Positions 24,957-33,502 of a DNA stretch of 64,000 bases are shown one piece after another. The notes under the pieces were generated by a model. The model had not been told where the DNA came from and searched no databases. It saw nothing but the letters and a program-made list of their open reading frames with translations. Each line of letters begins with the position of its first letter. Position 1 is the stretch's first letter. Source of the DNA: Rubrivivax rivuli (GTDB lineage: Bacteria > Pseudomonadota > Gammaproteobacteria > Burkholderiales > Burkholderiaceae_C); assembly GCF_004016505.1 (NCBI RefSeq), contig NZ_SACR01000005.1:534443-598442 (forward strand), written 5' to 3'. The position numbers were made by a program, and so were the translations under genes.

Positions 24957-26540
24957 ATGAGATCCCTACGAACGCTGGCCTTGCTGCTGCCCCTGCTGGC
25001 AGCGCTGCCCGCCTCGGCCCAGACCCTGCGCTGGGCCAGCCAGGGCGATGCGATGACGATGGACCCGCATTCGCAGAACGAGACCCTGACCAACAGCATG
25101 AACGGGCAGGTCTACGAGACGCTGGTGGTGCGCGACCGCCAGCTCAACCTCGTGCCCGGCCTGGCCACGGCCTGGCAGCAGACCGGCCCGCTGACGTGGC
25201 GCTTCACGCTGCGCAGCGGCGTGAAGTTCCACGACGGCGCACCCTTCACGGCCGAAGACGTGGTCTTCTCGATCCAGCGTGCGCAGTTGCCCACCTCCAA
25301 CGTGGCGGTGTATGCCAACGCCCTGGGCGAGCCCAAGGCCGTGGGCCCGCTGACGGTGGAGTTCCGCACGCCGCGCGTGAACCCGGTCTTCTTGCAGCAG
25401 CTGGGCACCATCTTCATCATGAACAAGGCCTGGTGCGAGAAGCACCGCGTGGCCAAGCCGCTGGACTTCAAGAACCGGGAGGAGAGCCACGCTTCCTTCA
25501 ACGCCAACGGCACCGGGCCCTTCATGCTCGACAAGCGCCAGCCCGGCACGCGCACCACCTACAAGCGCTTTGCGGGCTGGTGGGGCGAGCGCGAAGGCCG
25601 TCGCACGGGCAACGTGCAGGAGATCGTCTTCAACAGCATCGCCAACGACGCCACGCGGCTGGCGGCGCTGGTTTCGGGCGAGATCGACTTCGTCATCGAC
25701 CCGGCGCCGCGCGACGTGCCGCGCCTGCGCCGCACCGCCGGCGTGAAGGTGATCGAGGGCCCGGAGAACCGCGCACTGTTCATCGGCATGGACCAGTCGC
25801 GCGACGAACTGCTCTACAGCAGCGTGAAGGGCAAGAACCCCTTCAAGGACATCCGTGTGCGCCAGGCGCTGTACCACGCCATCGACATCGAGACCTTGCG
25901 CACCAAGCTGATGAACGGCCTGGCCGTGCCCACGGGCAGCCCGCTGCCGAGCCCGCTGGGCCATTACAACGACCCTGAGTTCGAGAAGCGGCTGCCCTTC
26001 GATGTCGCGCGCGCCCGCGCGCTGATGGCCGAGGCCGGCTACGCCGAGGGCTTCGAGGTCACGATGGACTGCCCGAACAACCGTTACGTCAACGACGAGG
26101 AGATCTGCATCTCGCTGGCCTCGATGTGGGCGCAGATCAAGGTCAAGCTGCGCGTCAACGCCCAGCCGCGCGCGCTGTGGTTCCCGAAGATGGAGCGTGG
26201 CGAGACCAGCCTGTTCATCCTGGGCTGGGGTGGTGCCGTGACCGATGCCGAAACCACGATCACGCCGGTGATGCGCGTGCCAGGCCCGCAGGGCCAGGGC
26301 TATTACAACTGGGGCCGCGTGAAAAACGAGAAGTTCGAGCAACTGGCCGCGGCCTCGAGCATCGAGCCCGACCCGAAGAAGCGTGAAGGCCTGATCAAGG
26401 CGGCGTTGCGCGAGTACCGTGACCAGGTGCACCTGATCCCGTTGCACCGCCAGGTCATCCCCTGGGCGGCACGCAGCAACGTGGAGGTGGTGCACCGCGC
26501 CGACAACTGGCTGGAAGTGGCCTGGGTCACGGTGAAGTGA
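24957..26540 (+). CDS. ABC transporter substrate-binding protein, peptide/oligopeptide type (SBP family 5)
   Basis: 527 residues. Sec signal peptide MRSLRTLALLLPLLAALPASAQ, then a DppA/OppA-like SBP_bac_5 domain: WASQGDAMTMDPHSQNE, FTLRSGVKFHDGAPFTAEDVVFS and DIRVRQALYHAIDIE are the classical landmarks. Likely a periplasmic receptor for peptides or related solutes. GAGGACGAGAG precedes the ATG. No permease or ATPase gene follows; the next gene is convergent, so this is an orphan SBP in this window. Substrate cannot be told from sequence. Confidence 0.92.
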   Translation: MRSLRTLALLLPLLAALPASAQTLRWASQGDAMTMDPHSQNETLTNSMNGQVYETLVVRDRQLNLVPGLATAWQQTGPLTWRFTLRSGVKFHDGAPFTAEDVVFSIQRAQLPTSNVAVYANALGEPKAVGPLTVEFRTPRVNPVFLQQLGTIFIMNKAWCEKHRVAKPLDFKNREESHASFNANGTGPFMLDKRQPGTRTTYKRFAGWWGEREGRRTGNVQEIVFNSIANDATRLAALVSGEIDFVIDPAPRDVPRLRRTAGVKVIEGPENRALFIGMDQSRDELLYSSVKGKNPFKDIRVRQALYHAIDIETLRTKLMNGLAVPTGSPLPSPLGHYNDPEFEKRLPFDVARARALMAEAGYAEGFEVTMDCPNNRYVNDEEICISLASMWAQIKVKLRVNAQPRALWFPKMERGETSLFILGWGGAVTDAETTITPVMRVPGPQGQGYYNWGRVKNEKFEQLAAASSIEPDPKKREGLIKAALREYRDQVHLIPLHRQVIPWAARSNVEVVHRADNWLEVAWVTVK

Positions 26541-26564
26541 AGCCAGCGCTGCGCTGAATCAGGG

Positions 26565-26996
26565 TCAGCGCGTCGCGCGGCGGCGCACGGCCTCGATGTA
26601 GGCCGGCCCGTCGGGCGGCAAGCCGCTGCGCTGGCTGGCCCAGATCATCTCGCCCAGGCACTCCATCACCTCGTGGTGGGCCTCGTGCAGCGAGTTCCGC
26701 CGGGCCGCGAGCAACTGCACCGCCTGGCGGATGCCGGTGGGCTGGTCGATGGCCGCCTGCTCGTGGATGCTGAGGTGCATGCTCAGGTGCAGGAAGGGGT
26801 TGCTGCGGCCGTCTTCCACGGTGTACTGCGCGGCCAGCGCTGCGGCCTCGTCGGAAAGGTCGGCGTGGTATTCGGGGTGCTCGGCGATCCAGCGCGCGGC
26901 GATGTCTTCCATGGGGTCGAGCGGGCGGCCGTCGCGCTGCTTGGCGTAGGCGGCGCAGAAGAAGCGCCGCACGTCGGACTGGGAGGGCTGGAACAT
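26565..26996 (-). CDS. DUF1841 family protein
   Basis: 143 residues from the ATG complementary to 26994-26996 (MFQPSQSDVRRFFCAAYAKQ). The conserved DUF1841 core is visible: DIAARWIAEHPEYHADL, NPFLHLSMHLSIHEQ and HEVMECLGEMIWASQRSG. Soluble, mostly helical; no known activity. Sits downstream of the Kef genes on the same strand, 71 bp away, and converges on the SBP gene. Confidence 0.92.
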   Translation of the reverse strand: MFQPSQSDVRRFFCAAYAKQRDGRPLDPMEDIAARWIAEHPEYHADLSDEAAALAAQYTVEDGRSNPFLHLSMHLSIHEQAAIDQPTGIRQAVQLLAARRNSLHEAHHEVMECLGEMIWASQRSGLPPDGPAYIEAVRRRATR

Positions 26997-27067
26997 CGCG
27001 GAATTGTCGCCCCTGGCCCGCGTACCCCGCCCAGGCCCCGAGACCGCAGCGGTCATCGCAGGCCGCT

Positions 27068-28909
27068 TCAGTCGTCGCCTTCGTCGTGTTGCGCTGAAAA
27101 GCCGGCATTGCGCCGCTGCCGCGAGGTTTCGCGCTCGGCACGCTCCTGGGCCCAGAGCTCTTCCAGCTGCTGGCGGCCCTGCTTGGCCAGCGCGATGAGT
27201 TCCTTCTCGTTGCCCTGGTGGGGGGCCATGGCCTGCATCAGCTCCAGCGTGTGGCGCTTGAAGCGCAGCGCCTGCTGGCGAGCCGTGTGGGGCTGCCAGC
27301 CCATCAGTTCCAGCACGGTGCGGCCGCTGAGGAGTGCCGCGTCGAAGGTCTCGCGTTCGATGTGCTGCACGCCGCGCTCGTGCAGGCCGTACCAGTGCGT
27401 GGCGTTGCGCGCGCGCGCCACCAGCGTGGCCTGCGGGAAATGCTCGCGCAGCAGGTCCACCACCGCCAGGCTTTGCGCGGTGTCGTCGATGGCCACCACG
27501 ATGACGCGGGCCGTGGCGGCGCCGGCGATGCGCAGCAGGTCCAGCCGCGTGGCGTCGCCGTAGAAGGCCGGCCAGCCGAAACGGCGCACCGTGGCCACCT
27601 GCTCGGCGTCGTGGTCCAGCACCGTGGCGCTCAGGCCGTTGGCGTTGATCAGCCGGCCCACCACCTGGCCGTAGCGGCCGAAGCCGAGGATGAGGATGGG
27701 CGCGGCCTGGTCTTCGGCAATCTCGTCCAGCGCCGGCCCGCTGCCGCGCGCGGCCAGGCGCGGCGCGATCACGCGGTCCACCAGCAGCATCAGCAGCGGC
27801 GTCACCAGCATCGACAGGGCGATGGCCGCGAGCAGGAAGGACGACGGCCCCGCCGCCACCAGCCCCGCGCTGCCCGCCGTCTGCAGCACCACGAAACCGA
27901 ACTCGCCGCCCTGGGCCAGCATCACCACGAACACCGGGCGTTCGGCGAGCGGCATGTCCATCAGGCGTGCCATCGCCACCAGCAGCAGGCCCTTGAGCAG
28001 CACGAAGCCGGTCACCACCGCCGCCATCAGCAGCGGCTGCGTCAGCACCACGGCGAAGTCGATGCTCATGCCCACGGCGATGAAGAACAGGCCCAGCAGC
28101 AGGCCCTTGAAGGGCTCGAGGTCGGTTTCCAGCTGGCGGCGGTATTCGCTCTCGGCCAGCAGCACGCCGGCGAGGAAGGCGCCCAGCGCCATGCTCAGCC
28201 CCACCGCATGCATCAGCGCCGCGGTGCTCACCACCAGCAGCAGGCTGGCGGCGGTGAAGATCTCGGGCGAGCCGCTGCGCGCAATCCAGCGCAGCGCCGG
28301 CCGCACCAGCAACCGCCCGCCGAGGACGATGGCCAGCACCATGCCCACGCCCTGCGCGAGGCCGAGCCAGGGCCCACCGGTGCCCGCCGGGCGCATGGCC
28401 AGCATGGGCAGCAGCGTGAGGATGGCGATGCCGCCGATGTCCTGGAACAGCGAGACGCTCAAGATGCTGCGCCCGCCGCTGGTGGGCATGAGGTTGCGTT
28501 CGGCCACCGTGCCCAAGGCGATGGCGGTGGACGACTGCGCCAGAGCCAGCCCCGCCACCAGCGCCAGCAGCGGCGTCAGGCCGGCAGCCAGCGCCACCGC
28601 GCCTACCAGCGCCGTGCTGCCGAAGAGCTGCACGCTGCCCCAGCCGAAGATGGGCCGGCGCAGCGACCACAGCCGCTTGGGTTCCAGTTCCAGCCCCACC
28701 AGGAAGAGCATCAGCACCACGCCGAACTCGGCGAACTGCAGGATGGTCGCGGTGTCGGTCACGGCCTTCAGGCCCCAGGGCCCGATGACGACGCCCGCTG
28801 CCAGGTAGCCGATGATCGAACCCAGCCCCAGCAGGCGGGCCAGCGGCACCGCCAGCACGGCGGCCCCCAGGTAGACGACGGTGGCGTGCAGCCAGCTCGG
28901 CAGGTCCAT
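27068..28909 (-). CDS. kefC: Kef-type K+/H+ antiporter (CPA2 family) with TrkA-N/RCK domain
   Basis: 613 residues. The first about 390 residues are a CPA2 sodium/proton-exchanger fold with around 12 spans: GSIIGYLAAGVVIGPWGL, FGVVLMLFLVGLELEPKRLW and LAQSSTAIALGTVAERN are typical of KefB/KefC. Then a cytoplasmic RCK/TrkA-N domain with the nucleotide motif ILGFGRYGQVVGRLINANG and a final helical tail. Expected role is glutathione-adduct-gated K+ efflux that acidifies the cytoplasm during electrophile stress. KefB and KefC cannot be separated by eye; the small subunit gene lies 6 bp upstream. Confidence 0.9.
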   Translation of the reverse strand: MDLPSWLHATVVYLGAAVLAVPLARLLGLGSIIGYLAAGVVIGPWGLKAVTDTATILQFAEFGVVLMLFLVGLELEPKRLWSLRRPIFGWGSVQLFGSTALVGAVALAAGLTPLLALVAGLALAQSSTAIALGTVAERNLMPTSGGRSILSVSLFQDIGGIAILTLLPMLAMRPAGTGGPWLGLAQGVGMVLAIVLGGRLLVRPALRWIARSGSPEIFTAASLLLVVSTAALMHAVGLSMALGAFLAGVLLAESEYRRQLETDLEPFKGLLLGLFFIAVGMSIDFAVVLTQPLLMAAVVTGFVLLKGLLLVAMARLMDMPLAERPVFVVMLAQGGEFGFVVLQTAGSAGLVAAGPSSFLLAAIALSMLVTPLLMLLVDRVIAPRLAARGSGPALDEIAEDQAAPILILGFGRYGQVVGRLINANGLSATVLDHDAEQVATVRRFGWPAFYGDATRLDLLRIAGAATARVIVVAIDDTAQSLAVVDLLREHFPQATLVARARNATHWYGLHERGVQHIERETFDAALLSGRTVLELMGWQPHTARQQALRFKRHTLELMQAMAPHQGNEKELIALAKQGRQQLEELWAQERAERETSRQRRNAGFSAQHDEGDD

Positions 28910-28915
28910 GCGGTG

Positions 28916-29533
28916 TCAGCCTTCAGCCGGCCGCGCGTCGGCGGGCACGGCGCATTCGGGGGCGGGCTCGAGATCGTCGAGCTCGGGCCAGCGCGGGTGG
29001 CTCAGCAGCCGCTCGATGAACAGCGCGGCGTGGGCGTCGAGTGTGGCTTCGTCGGCGCGGTGCGCGCCGTGCAGCACCAGTGGCGGCAGCCAGCGCATGC
29101 CGCAGAGCGCGGCGGTCTGCTCGTGCGGGTGCAGGAAAGCGTCGAAGAAGTAGCGGTTGTGGCCGTCGGGCCGGTAGCTGCTGCTGGGGCCGCCGGTGCT
29201 GGCGGCCAGCCAGAGGTCCTTGCCGCGCAGCGCTTCACCGCCCGGGCCGTAGGCCCAGCCGAAGGCGAAGACCTCGTCCAGCCACAGCTTCATCAGCGCC
29301 GGCATCGAATACCACTGCACCGGGTGCAGCCACACCACCAGTTTCGCGGCCTGCAGCGCGGCCTGCTCGGCGGCCACGTCGATGAAGTAATCGGGGTAGC
29401 GGCGGTAGAGGTCGTGCACGGCCAGGCGTTCGGGCTCGGCCCGGGCGGCGCGCTCGGCCGCGTCGAGCAGGCGCCGCGTGACGCGCGAGTGCTCCAGCTG
29501 CGGGTGGGCGGCGATGATCAGGATGTCGGGCAT
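28916..29533 (-). CDS. KefF/KefG-type NAD(P)H quinone oxidoreductase, ancillary Kef subunit
   Basis: 205 residues, flavodoxin-like. Begins MPDILIIAAHPQLEHSRVTR, then HDLYRRYPDYFIDVAAEQAAL, VVWLHPVQWYSMPALMKLWLD and FGWAYGPGGEALRGKDL, closely matching E. coli KefF. In E. coli these FMN proteins bind and activate the Kef channel. Same strand and 6 bp from the antiporter gene, so the pair is an operon. The C-terminus carries an extra acidic/proline tail of about 20 residues. Confidence 0.9.
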   Translation of the reverse strand: MPDILIIAAHPQLEHSRVTRRLLDAAERAARAEPERLAVHDLYRRYPDYFIDVAAEQAALQAAKLVVWLHPVQWYSMPALMKLWLDEVFAFGWAYGPGGEALRGKDLWLAASTGGPSSSYRPDGHNRYFFDAFLHPHEQTAALCGMRWLPPLVLHGAHRADEATLDAHAALFIERLLSHPRWPELDDLEPAPECAVPADARPAEG

Positions 29534-29633
29534 GGTGGGCGGCGCGGGCAGTCCCCGCTGGGGGCGCCGCTACCATACCCCAGGCCCGGAGCTGCCCACC
29601 CCCCGACACCGCCACTGCCGCAGGAGACCGCCC

Positions 29634-30257
29634 ATGCCCGTGATCGTGATCGCCAACCCCAAGGGAGGCGTTGGCAAGAGCACGCTGGCCACCAACGTGG
29701 CCGGGTGCCTGGCGGCGGCCGGGCATGCCGTGATGCTGGGCGATGTCGACCGCCAGCAGAGCAGCCGCCAGTGGCTGGCGCAGCGCCGGCGCAGTGCGCC
29801 CGGCCTGCCGGCCATCAGCGGTTGGGACGTGGCGCACGACAACGTGGTGCGCCCGCCCAAGGGCAGCACGCACGTGGTGCTGGACACCCCGGCCGGCCTG
29901 CACGGCAAGCGCCTGGACGCGGTGATGAAGATCGCCGACCGGCTGCTGATCCCGCTGCAGCCCAGTCTCTTCGACATCCAGGCCACGCATGCCTTCGTGC
30001 AGGAGCTGCGCGCCCACAAGCGCGGGCACGAGGTGAAGATGGGCCTGGTGGGCATGCGCGTGCGCGAGCACACCCGCGCCAACGAGCAGCTGCACCACTA
30101 CCTGAGCACCTTGCCGCTGCCCGTGGTGGCCTGGCTGCGCGACACGCAGAACTACGTGCAGCTGGCCGCCCGCGGCCTGACGCTGTGGGACGTGGCGCCC
30201 AGCCGCGTCGAACGCGATCTGGCGCAGTGGGGTCCGCTGTCGGCCTGGATCGCCTGA
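29634..30257 (+). CDS. Orphan ParA/MinD-like ATPase
   Basis: 207 residues from ATG 29634, with CAGGAGA at 29621-29627 as ribosome-binding site. Deviant Walker A KGGVGKST at residues 10-17, then ANPKGG start, GDVDRQQSSRQWL (A'-type motif) and VVLDTPAGLHG (Walker B). Length fits small ParA proteins that position cargo on the nucleoid. No parB or parS-like repeats are adjacent, so the cargo is unknown. A TACCAT hexamer at 29571-29576 may be its -10. It is followed after 17 bp by an unrelated MaoC-type gene. Confidence 0.88.
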   Translation: MPVIVIANPKGGVGKSTLATNVAGCLAAAGHAVMLGDVDRQQSSRQWLAQRRRSAPGLPAISGWDVAHDNVVRPPKGSTHVVLDTPAGLHGKRLDAVMKIADRLLIPLQPSLFDIQATHAFVQELRAHKRGHEVKMGLVGMRVREHTRANEQLHHYLSTLPLPVVAWLRDTQNYVQLAARGLTLWDVAPSRVERDLAQWGPLSAWIA

Positions 30258-30274
30258 ACCTGGAAAGCAAGCGC

Positions 30275-30727
30275 TTGAAGCACTACGACACCCTCGCCAG
30301 CCTGCAGCCCCTGGTGGGCCAGGACATCGGCACCAGCGACTGGGTCACCATCGACCAGGCCCGCATCGACCAGTTCGCGCAGGCCACCGGCGACCACCAG
30401 TGGATCCACGTCGACCCGGTGCGCGCCGCCGCCGGCCCCTTCGGCACGACGGTGGCCCACGGCTTCCTCACGCTGAGCCTGGTGCCGCTGCTCTTCGACA
30501 GCGGCTTTGCCATCGCCGACGTGAAGATGGGCGTCAACTACGGCCTGAACCGCGTGCGCTTCACCGCGCCGGTGCCGGCCGGCGGGCGGGTGCGCGGGCA
30601 GTTCAAGCTGCTGGCCTACGAGCCGCTGCCTGGCGGCGCCCAGCTGACGGTGCAGGTCACCATCGAGCTCGAAGGCTCGTCCAAACCGGCCTGCGTGGCC
30701 GAGACCGTCTCGCGCCGGTACACCTAG
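30275..30727 (+). CDS. MaoC-like (R)-specific enoyl-CoA hydratase
   Basis: 150 residues from TTG 30275 (MKHYDTLASLQPLVGQDIG), with GGAAAG 7 nt upstream; no ATG or GTG precedes it in frame. Single hot-dog domain with the catalytic Asp/His motif FAQATGDHQWIHVDPVRA and AHGFLTLSLVP. Such enzymes hydrate trans-2-enoyl-CoA, feeding polyhydroxyalkanoate or fatty-acid metabolism; the true acyl substrate is not clear. Co-directional with parA, so probably co-transcribed. Confidence 0.88.
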   Translation: MKHYDTLASLQPLVGQDIGTSDWVTIDQARIDQFAQATGDHQWIHVDPVRAAAGPFGTTVAHGFLTLSLVPLLFDSGFAIADVKMGVNYGLNRVRFTAPVPAGGRVRGQFKLLAYEPLPGGAQLTVQVTIELEGSSKPACVAETVSRRYT

Positions 30728-30816
30728 CGCGGGCGGGCCAGCTTCCCCCATCGTGGGGAGGCAGGGGGCTGCAAACGCGGGGCCAAAATGCCCCGGTCCT
30801 GGTTCCCGGAGCTGCC

Positions 30817-31587
30817 ATGAAAGTGCTGTTGGTCGACGATCACCCCCTCGTGCTGTCGGCGCTGCAGCAGGTCATCCAGCGTGTGGGCAGCGGCACCACG
30901 GTGATGGGCGTGGACAGCGCCGCCGCCGCCCGCGCCGCGCTGGCGCAGGACAGCGACTACGACCTCGTGCTGCTCGACCTGGCCCTGGGCGATGCCGACG
31001 GCTTCGACGTGCTGGTGGAGTTCCGCGCCGCCTACCCCGCGGTGCCGGTGGTGGTGGTCTCGGCCTCCGACCGCGCCAGCGACGTCATCCGCGCCATCGA
31101 CAGCGGCGCCATGGGGTTCGTGCCCAAGCGCAGCTCGCACGGTGAACTGCACGAGGCGCTGCGCATGGTGATGACGGGCGCGATGTACGTGCCGCCCTCG
31201 ATGCTGGGCCTCGACTTCAGCCGCGCCGTGCACATGGGCGACACCGTGCCCGGCGTGATGCGCAGCGGCCCCGACAGCGGCTTCATGGCCGCCGACACCG
31301 CCCCGCTGGGCCCCGCCGCCCGCCCCGAGCCGCACCAGAAGGTGCCCACGTTGGCCGACGTGGGCCTCACGCCGCGCCAGAGCGAGGTGCTCTCGCTGCT
31401 GCTGCAGGGCCTGCCCAACAAGCTGATCGCGCGGCAGCTGAACCTCTCGGTCGAAACCGTGAAGGATCACGTGGCCGCCGTGCTGCGCGCCTTGGGCGTG
31501 AGCTCGCGCACCCAGGCCGTGCTGGCCGTGAGCCAGATGACGCAAGGGCAGGGCGGCTCCTTCGCCTGGCGGCTGCCGCCGCGCTGA
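30817..31587 (+). CDS. LuxR/NarL-type response regulator
   Basis: 256 residues. Receiver domain 1-120 with Asp54 in LVLLDLALGDADGF and acidic residues at the start (LLVDDHPLVL); a linker of about 60 residues; C-terminal HTH LuxR domain (about 185-245) with LTPRQSEVLSLLLQGLPNKLIARQLN, a full-length recognition region, and VKDHVAAVLRALGVSSRTQA. Its gene is 18 bp upstream of a hybrid kinase and the two are most likely a pair. Confidence 0.93.
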   Translation: MKVLLVDDHPLVLSALQQVIQRVGSGTTVMGVDSAAAARAALAQDSDYDLVLLDLALGDADGFDVLVEFRAAYPAVPVVVVSASDRASDVIRAIDSGAMGFVPKRSSHGELHEALRMVMTGAMYVPPSMLGLDFSRAVHMGDTVPGVMRSGPDSGFMAADTAPLGPAARPEPHQKVPTLADVGLTPRQSEVLSLLLQGLPNKLIARQLNLSVETVKDHVAAVLRALGVSSRTQAVLAVSQMTQGQGGSFAWRLPPR

Positions 31588-31605
31588 ACCCCGAGCTGCT
31601 GCGAC

Positions 31606-33489
31606 ATGCCCGCTGACGCCGCCGGGTTGCCGGCCATCGCTGGCGCTGTACCGCCGGCTGCACCCGCGCCGGCCGTCGCGGGCGGACCGGGCGGGCGCGT
31701 CGATCACATCCGCGCGCTGTATGTGCAGACGCCGGCCACGCTGACCGGCAACCTCATCGGCATGGCCCTGATGGCCTCGATGTTCTGGAGCCTGGCGCCA
31801 CCCGGGCGGCTCTTCGGCTGGCTGGCGGTGGGCGCCACGCTGTGGTTGCTGCGCCTGGCGCATTACGTGCGTTTCCGCCGGCAGCAAGACGCCGACGGCG
31901 AGCAACTGCGCCTGTGGCGGCGCAGCTGGATGGCCCTGGTGCTGTGCCAGGGCGCGCTGTGGGGCACGGCGGTGTGGCTCTTCTGGGGCCTGGGCACGCA
32001 TTACCACGTGGTGGCGCTGATCCTCATCGTCTACAGCTACTGCCTGGGCTCGGTGCAGTTGCTGGCCACGCAAAGTCGCGTCTTCCTGGCCTTCATCAGT
32101 CTGGTGCTCACGCCCACCATCGTGCGCATTGCCAGCGACACCAGCCAGGCCTGGCACCTGCAACTGGCCATCATCCTGACGCTGCTGTTCTGCATCACGG
32201 TGCTGATGGCGCGCACCTACGGCAGCGCGCTGGGCCAGGCCATCACGCTGAAGACCCGCACCGACGAGTTGGCTGGCCGCCTGCGCACCGAGATGCTGGC
32301 CGCCGAAGAAGCGCGCCGCCTGGCCGACGAGGCGCGCCGGGCCGCCGAGGCCGCCAACCGCGCCAAGACGCAGTTCTTCGCCGCCGCCAGCCACGACCTG
32401 CGCCAGCCGTTGCACGCCATGGGCCTGTTCGCCGAGGCGCTGCGCCAGCGCAGCCACGACCCCGAGGTGGCCAGCCTCGTCAACAGCATCAACGAAAGCG
32501 TCGACGCGCTGGAAGGCCTGTTCGGCGAGCTGCTCGACATCACCCGCATCGACACCGGCGGCGTCGACGTGAACCCGGCGCCGGTACGCCTGCGCGAACT
32601 CTTCCAGCGCCTGCGCCTGCACTTCGAGCCGGTGGCCTTCGAGAAGGGCCTGATGCTCAGCTTCCGCGGCGAGGGCCTGGTAGCGCACGCCGACCCGGTG
32701 CTGTTGGAACGCGTGCTGCGCAACCTGGTGAGCAATGCCATCCGCTACACCGACGACGGCGGCGTGCTCGTCAGCGCCCGCCTGCGCCAGCGCCCCGAGG
32801 GCCCGCGCCTCCTGGTGCAGGTGTGGGATTCGGGCATCGGCATCAGCGAAGCCAGCCTGCCGCGCATCTGGGAAGAGTTCTTCCAGGCGCAGAGCAACCG
32901 CCCGCTGGAGGCGCACCAGCGCAAGGGCCTGGGCCTGGGGCTGGCCATCGTCAAGCGCCTGTCGGTGTTGATGGAAGCACCGATCAGCGTGCGCTCGCGC
33001 CAGGGGCATGGCACGGTCTTCAGCCTGGAGGTGCCGGTGGGCAAGGCGCCTCGCGGCAGCATCGAGGCCGCGCCGGCCGGGCCCAAGATGCCCATCGGCC
33101 TGACCTTGGAGGGCCGCTTCATCGTGGTGGTGGAAGACGAGGCCGCGGTGCGAGAGGGCCTGGTGGTGCTGCTGCAGGCCTGGGGCGCGCGCGTGGCCGC
33201 CTTCGACACCGTGGAGGCGCTGGAAGCCTGGCTGGCCTCACCTGGCGCCGAGCCGCCCGACCTGCAGCTGGTGGACTACCGGCTGCCGCAGGGCCGCACC
33301 GGCATCGACGCGCTGGTGGCGCTGCGCGCGCGCTGGGCCGGCCGGCGCCTGCCGGCCATCGTCATCACCGGCAGCAGCCTGGGCGGCCACGAGGACGAGG
33401 CCGTCACTCACGACTACCACTTGCTCATCAAGCCCGTGCTGCCGAACAAGCTGCGCGCGATGATCGCTTTCAAGCTGGGCGTGAGGTAG
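31606..33489 (+). CDS. Hybrid sensor histidine kinase/response regulator
   Basis: 627 residues. About six membrane spans in residues 45-205 with short loops (no large periplasmic sensor), then a coiled coil (EEARRLADEARRAAEAANRAKTQ, split), the HisKA domain with His263 in ASHDLRQPLHAMGL, an HATPase_c domain (NLVSNAIRYTDDGGV, WDSGIGISE, KGLGLGLAIVKRL) and a C-terminal receiver (about 500-627, VVVEDEAAVREGL, LVDYRLPQG). The internal receiver suggests a relay. The signal is probably sensed in or near the membrane. Partner regulator is encoded immediately upstream. Confidence 0.93.
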   Translation: MPADAAGLPAIAGAVPPAAPAPAVAGGPGGRVDHIRALYVQTPATLTGNLIGMALMASMFWSLAPPGRLFGWLAVGATLWLLRLAHYVRFRRQQDADGEQLRLWRRSWMALVLCQGALWGTAVWLFWGLGTHYHVVALILIVYSYCLGSVQLLATQSRVFLAFISLVLTPTIVRIASDTSQAWHLQLAIILTLLFCITVLMARTYGSALGQAITLKTRTDELAGRLRTEMLAAEEARRLADEARRAAEAANRAKTQFFAAASHDLRQPLHAMGLFAEALRQRSHDPEVASLVNSINESVDALEGLFGELLDITRIDTGGVDVNPAPVRLRELFQRLRLHFEPVAFEKGLMLSFRGEGLVAHADPVLLERVLRNLVSNAIRYTDDGGVLVSARLRQRPEGPRLLVQVWDSGIGISEASLPRIWEEFFQAQSNRPLEAHQRKGLGLGLAIVKRLSVLMEAPISVRSRQGHGTVFSLEVPVGKAPRGSIEAAPAGPKMPIGLTLEGRFIVVVEDEAAVREGLVVLLQAWGARVAAFDTVEALEAWLASPGAEPPDLQLVDYRLPQGRTGIDALVALRARWAGRRLPAIVITGSSLGGHEDEAVTHDYHLLIKPVLPNKLRAMIAFKLGVR

Positions 33490-33502
33490 AGCCCCCCCGA
33501 CC

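Noticed and set aside
27218..30274. A very long plus-strand frame over the Kef genes running into the MaoC gene
   Set aside because: Only the last 150 codons are real (MaoC); the rest is antisense or alternative-frame noise of kefC, kefF and parA.
30721..30816. Intrinsic terminator after the MaoC gene
   Set aside because: CTTCCCC/GGGGAGG near 30,742-30,761 can pair, but the stem is short and no T-run follows.
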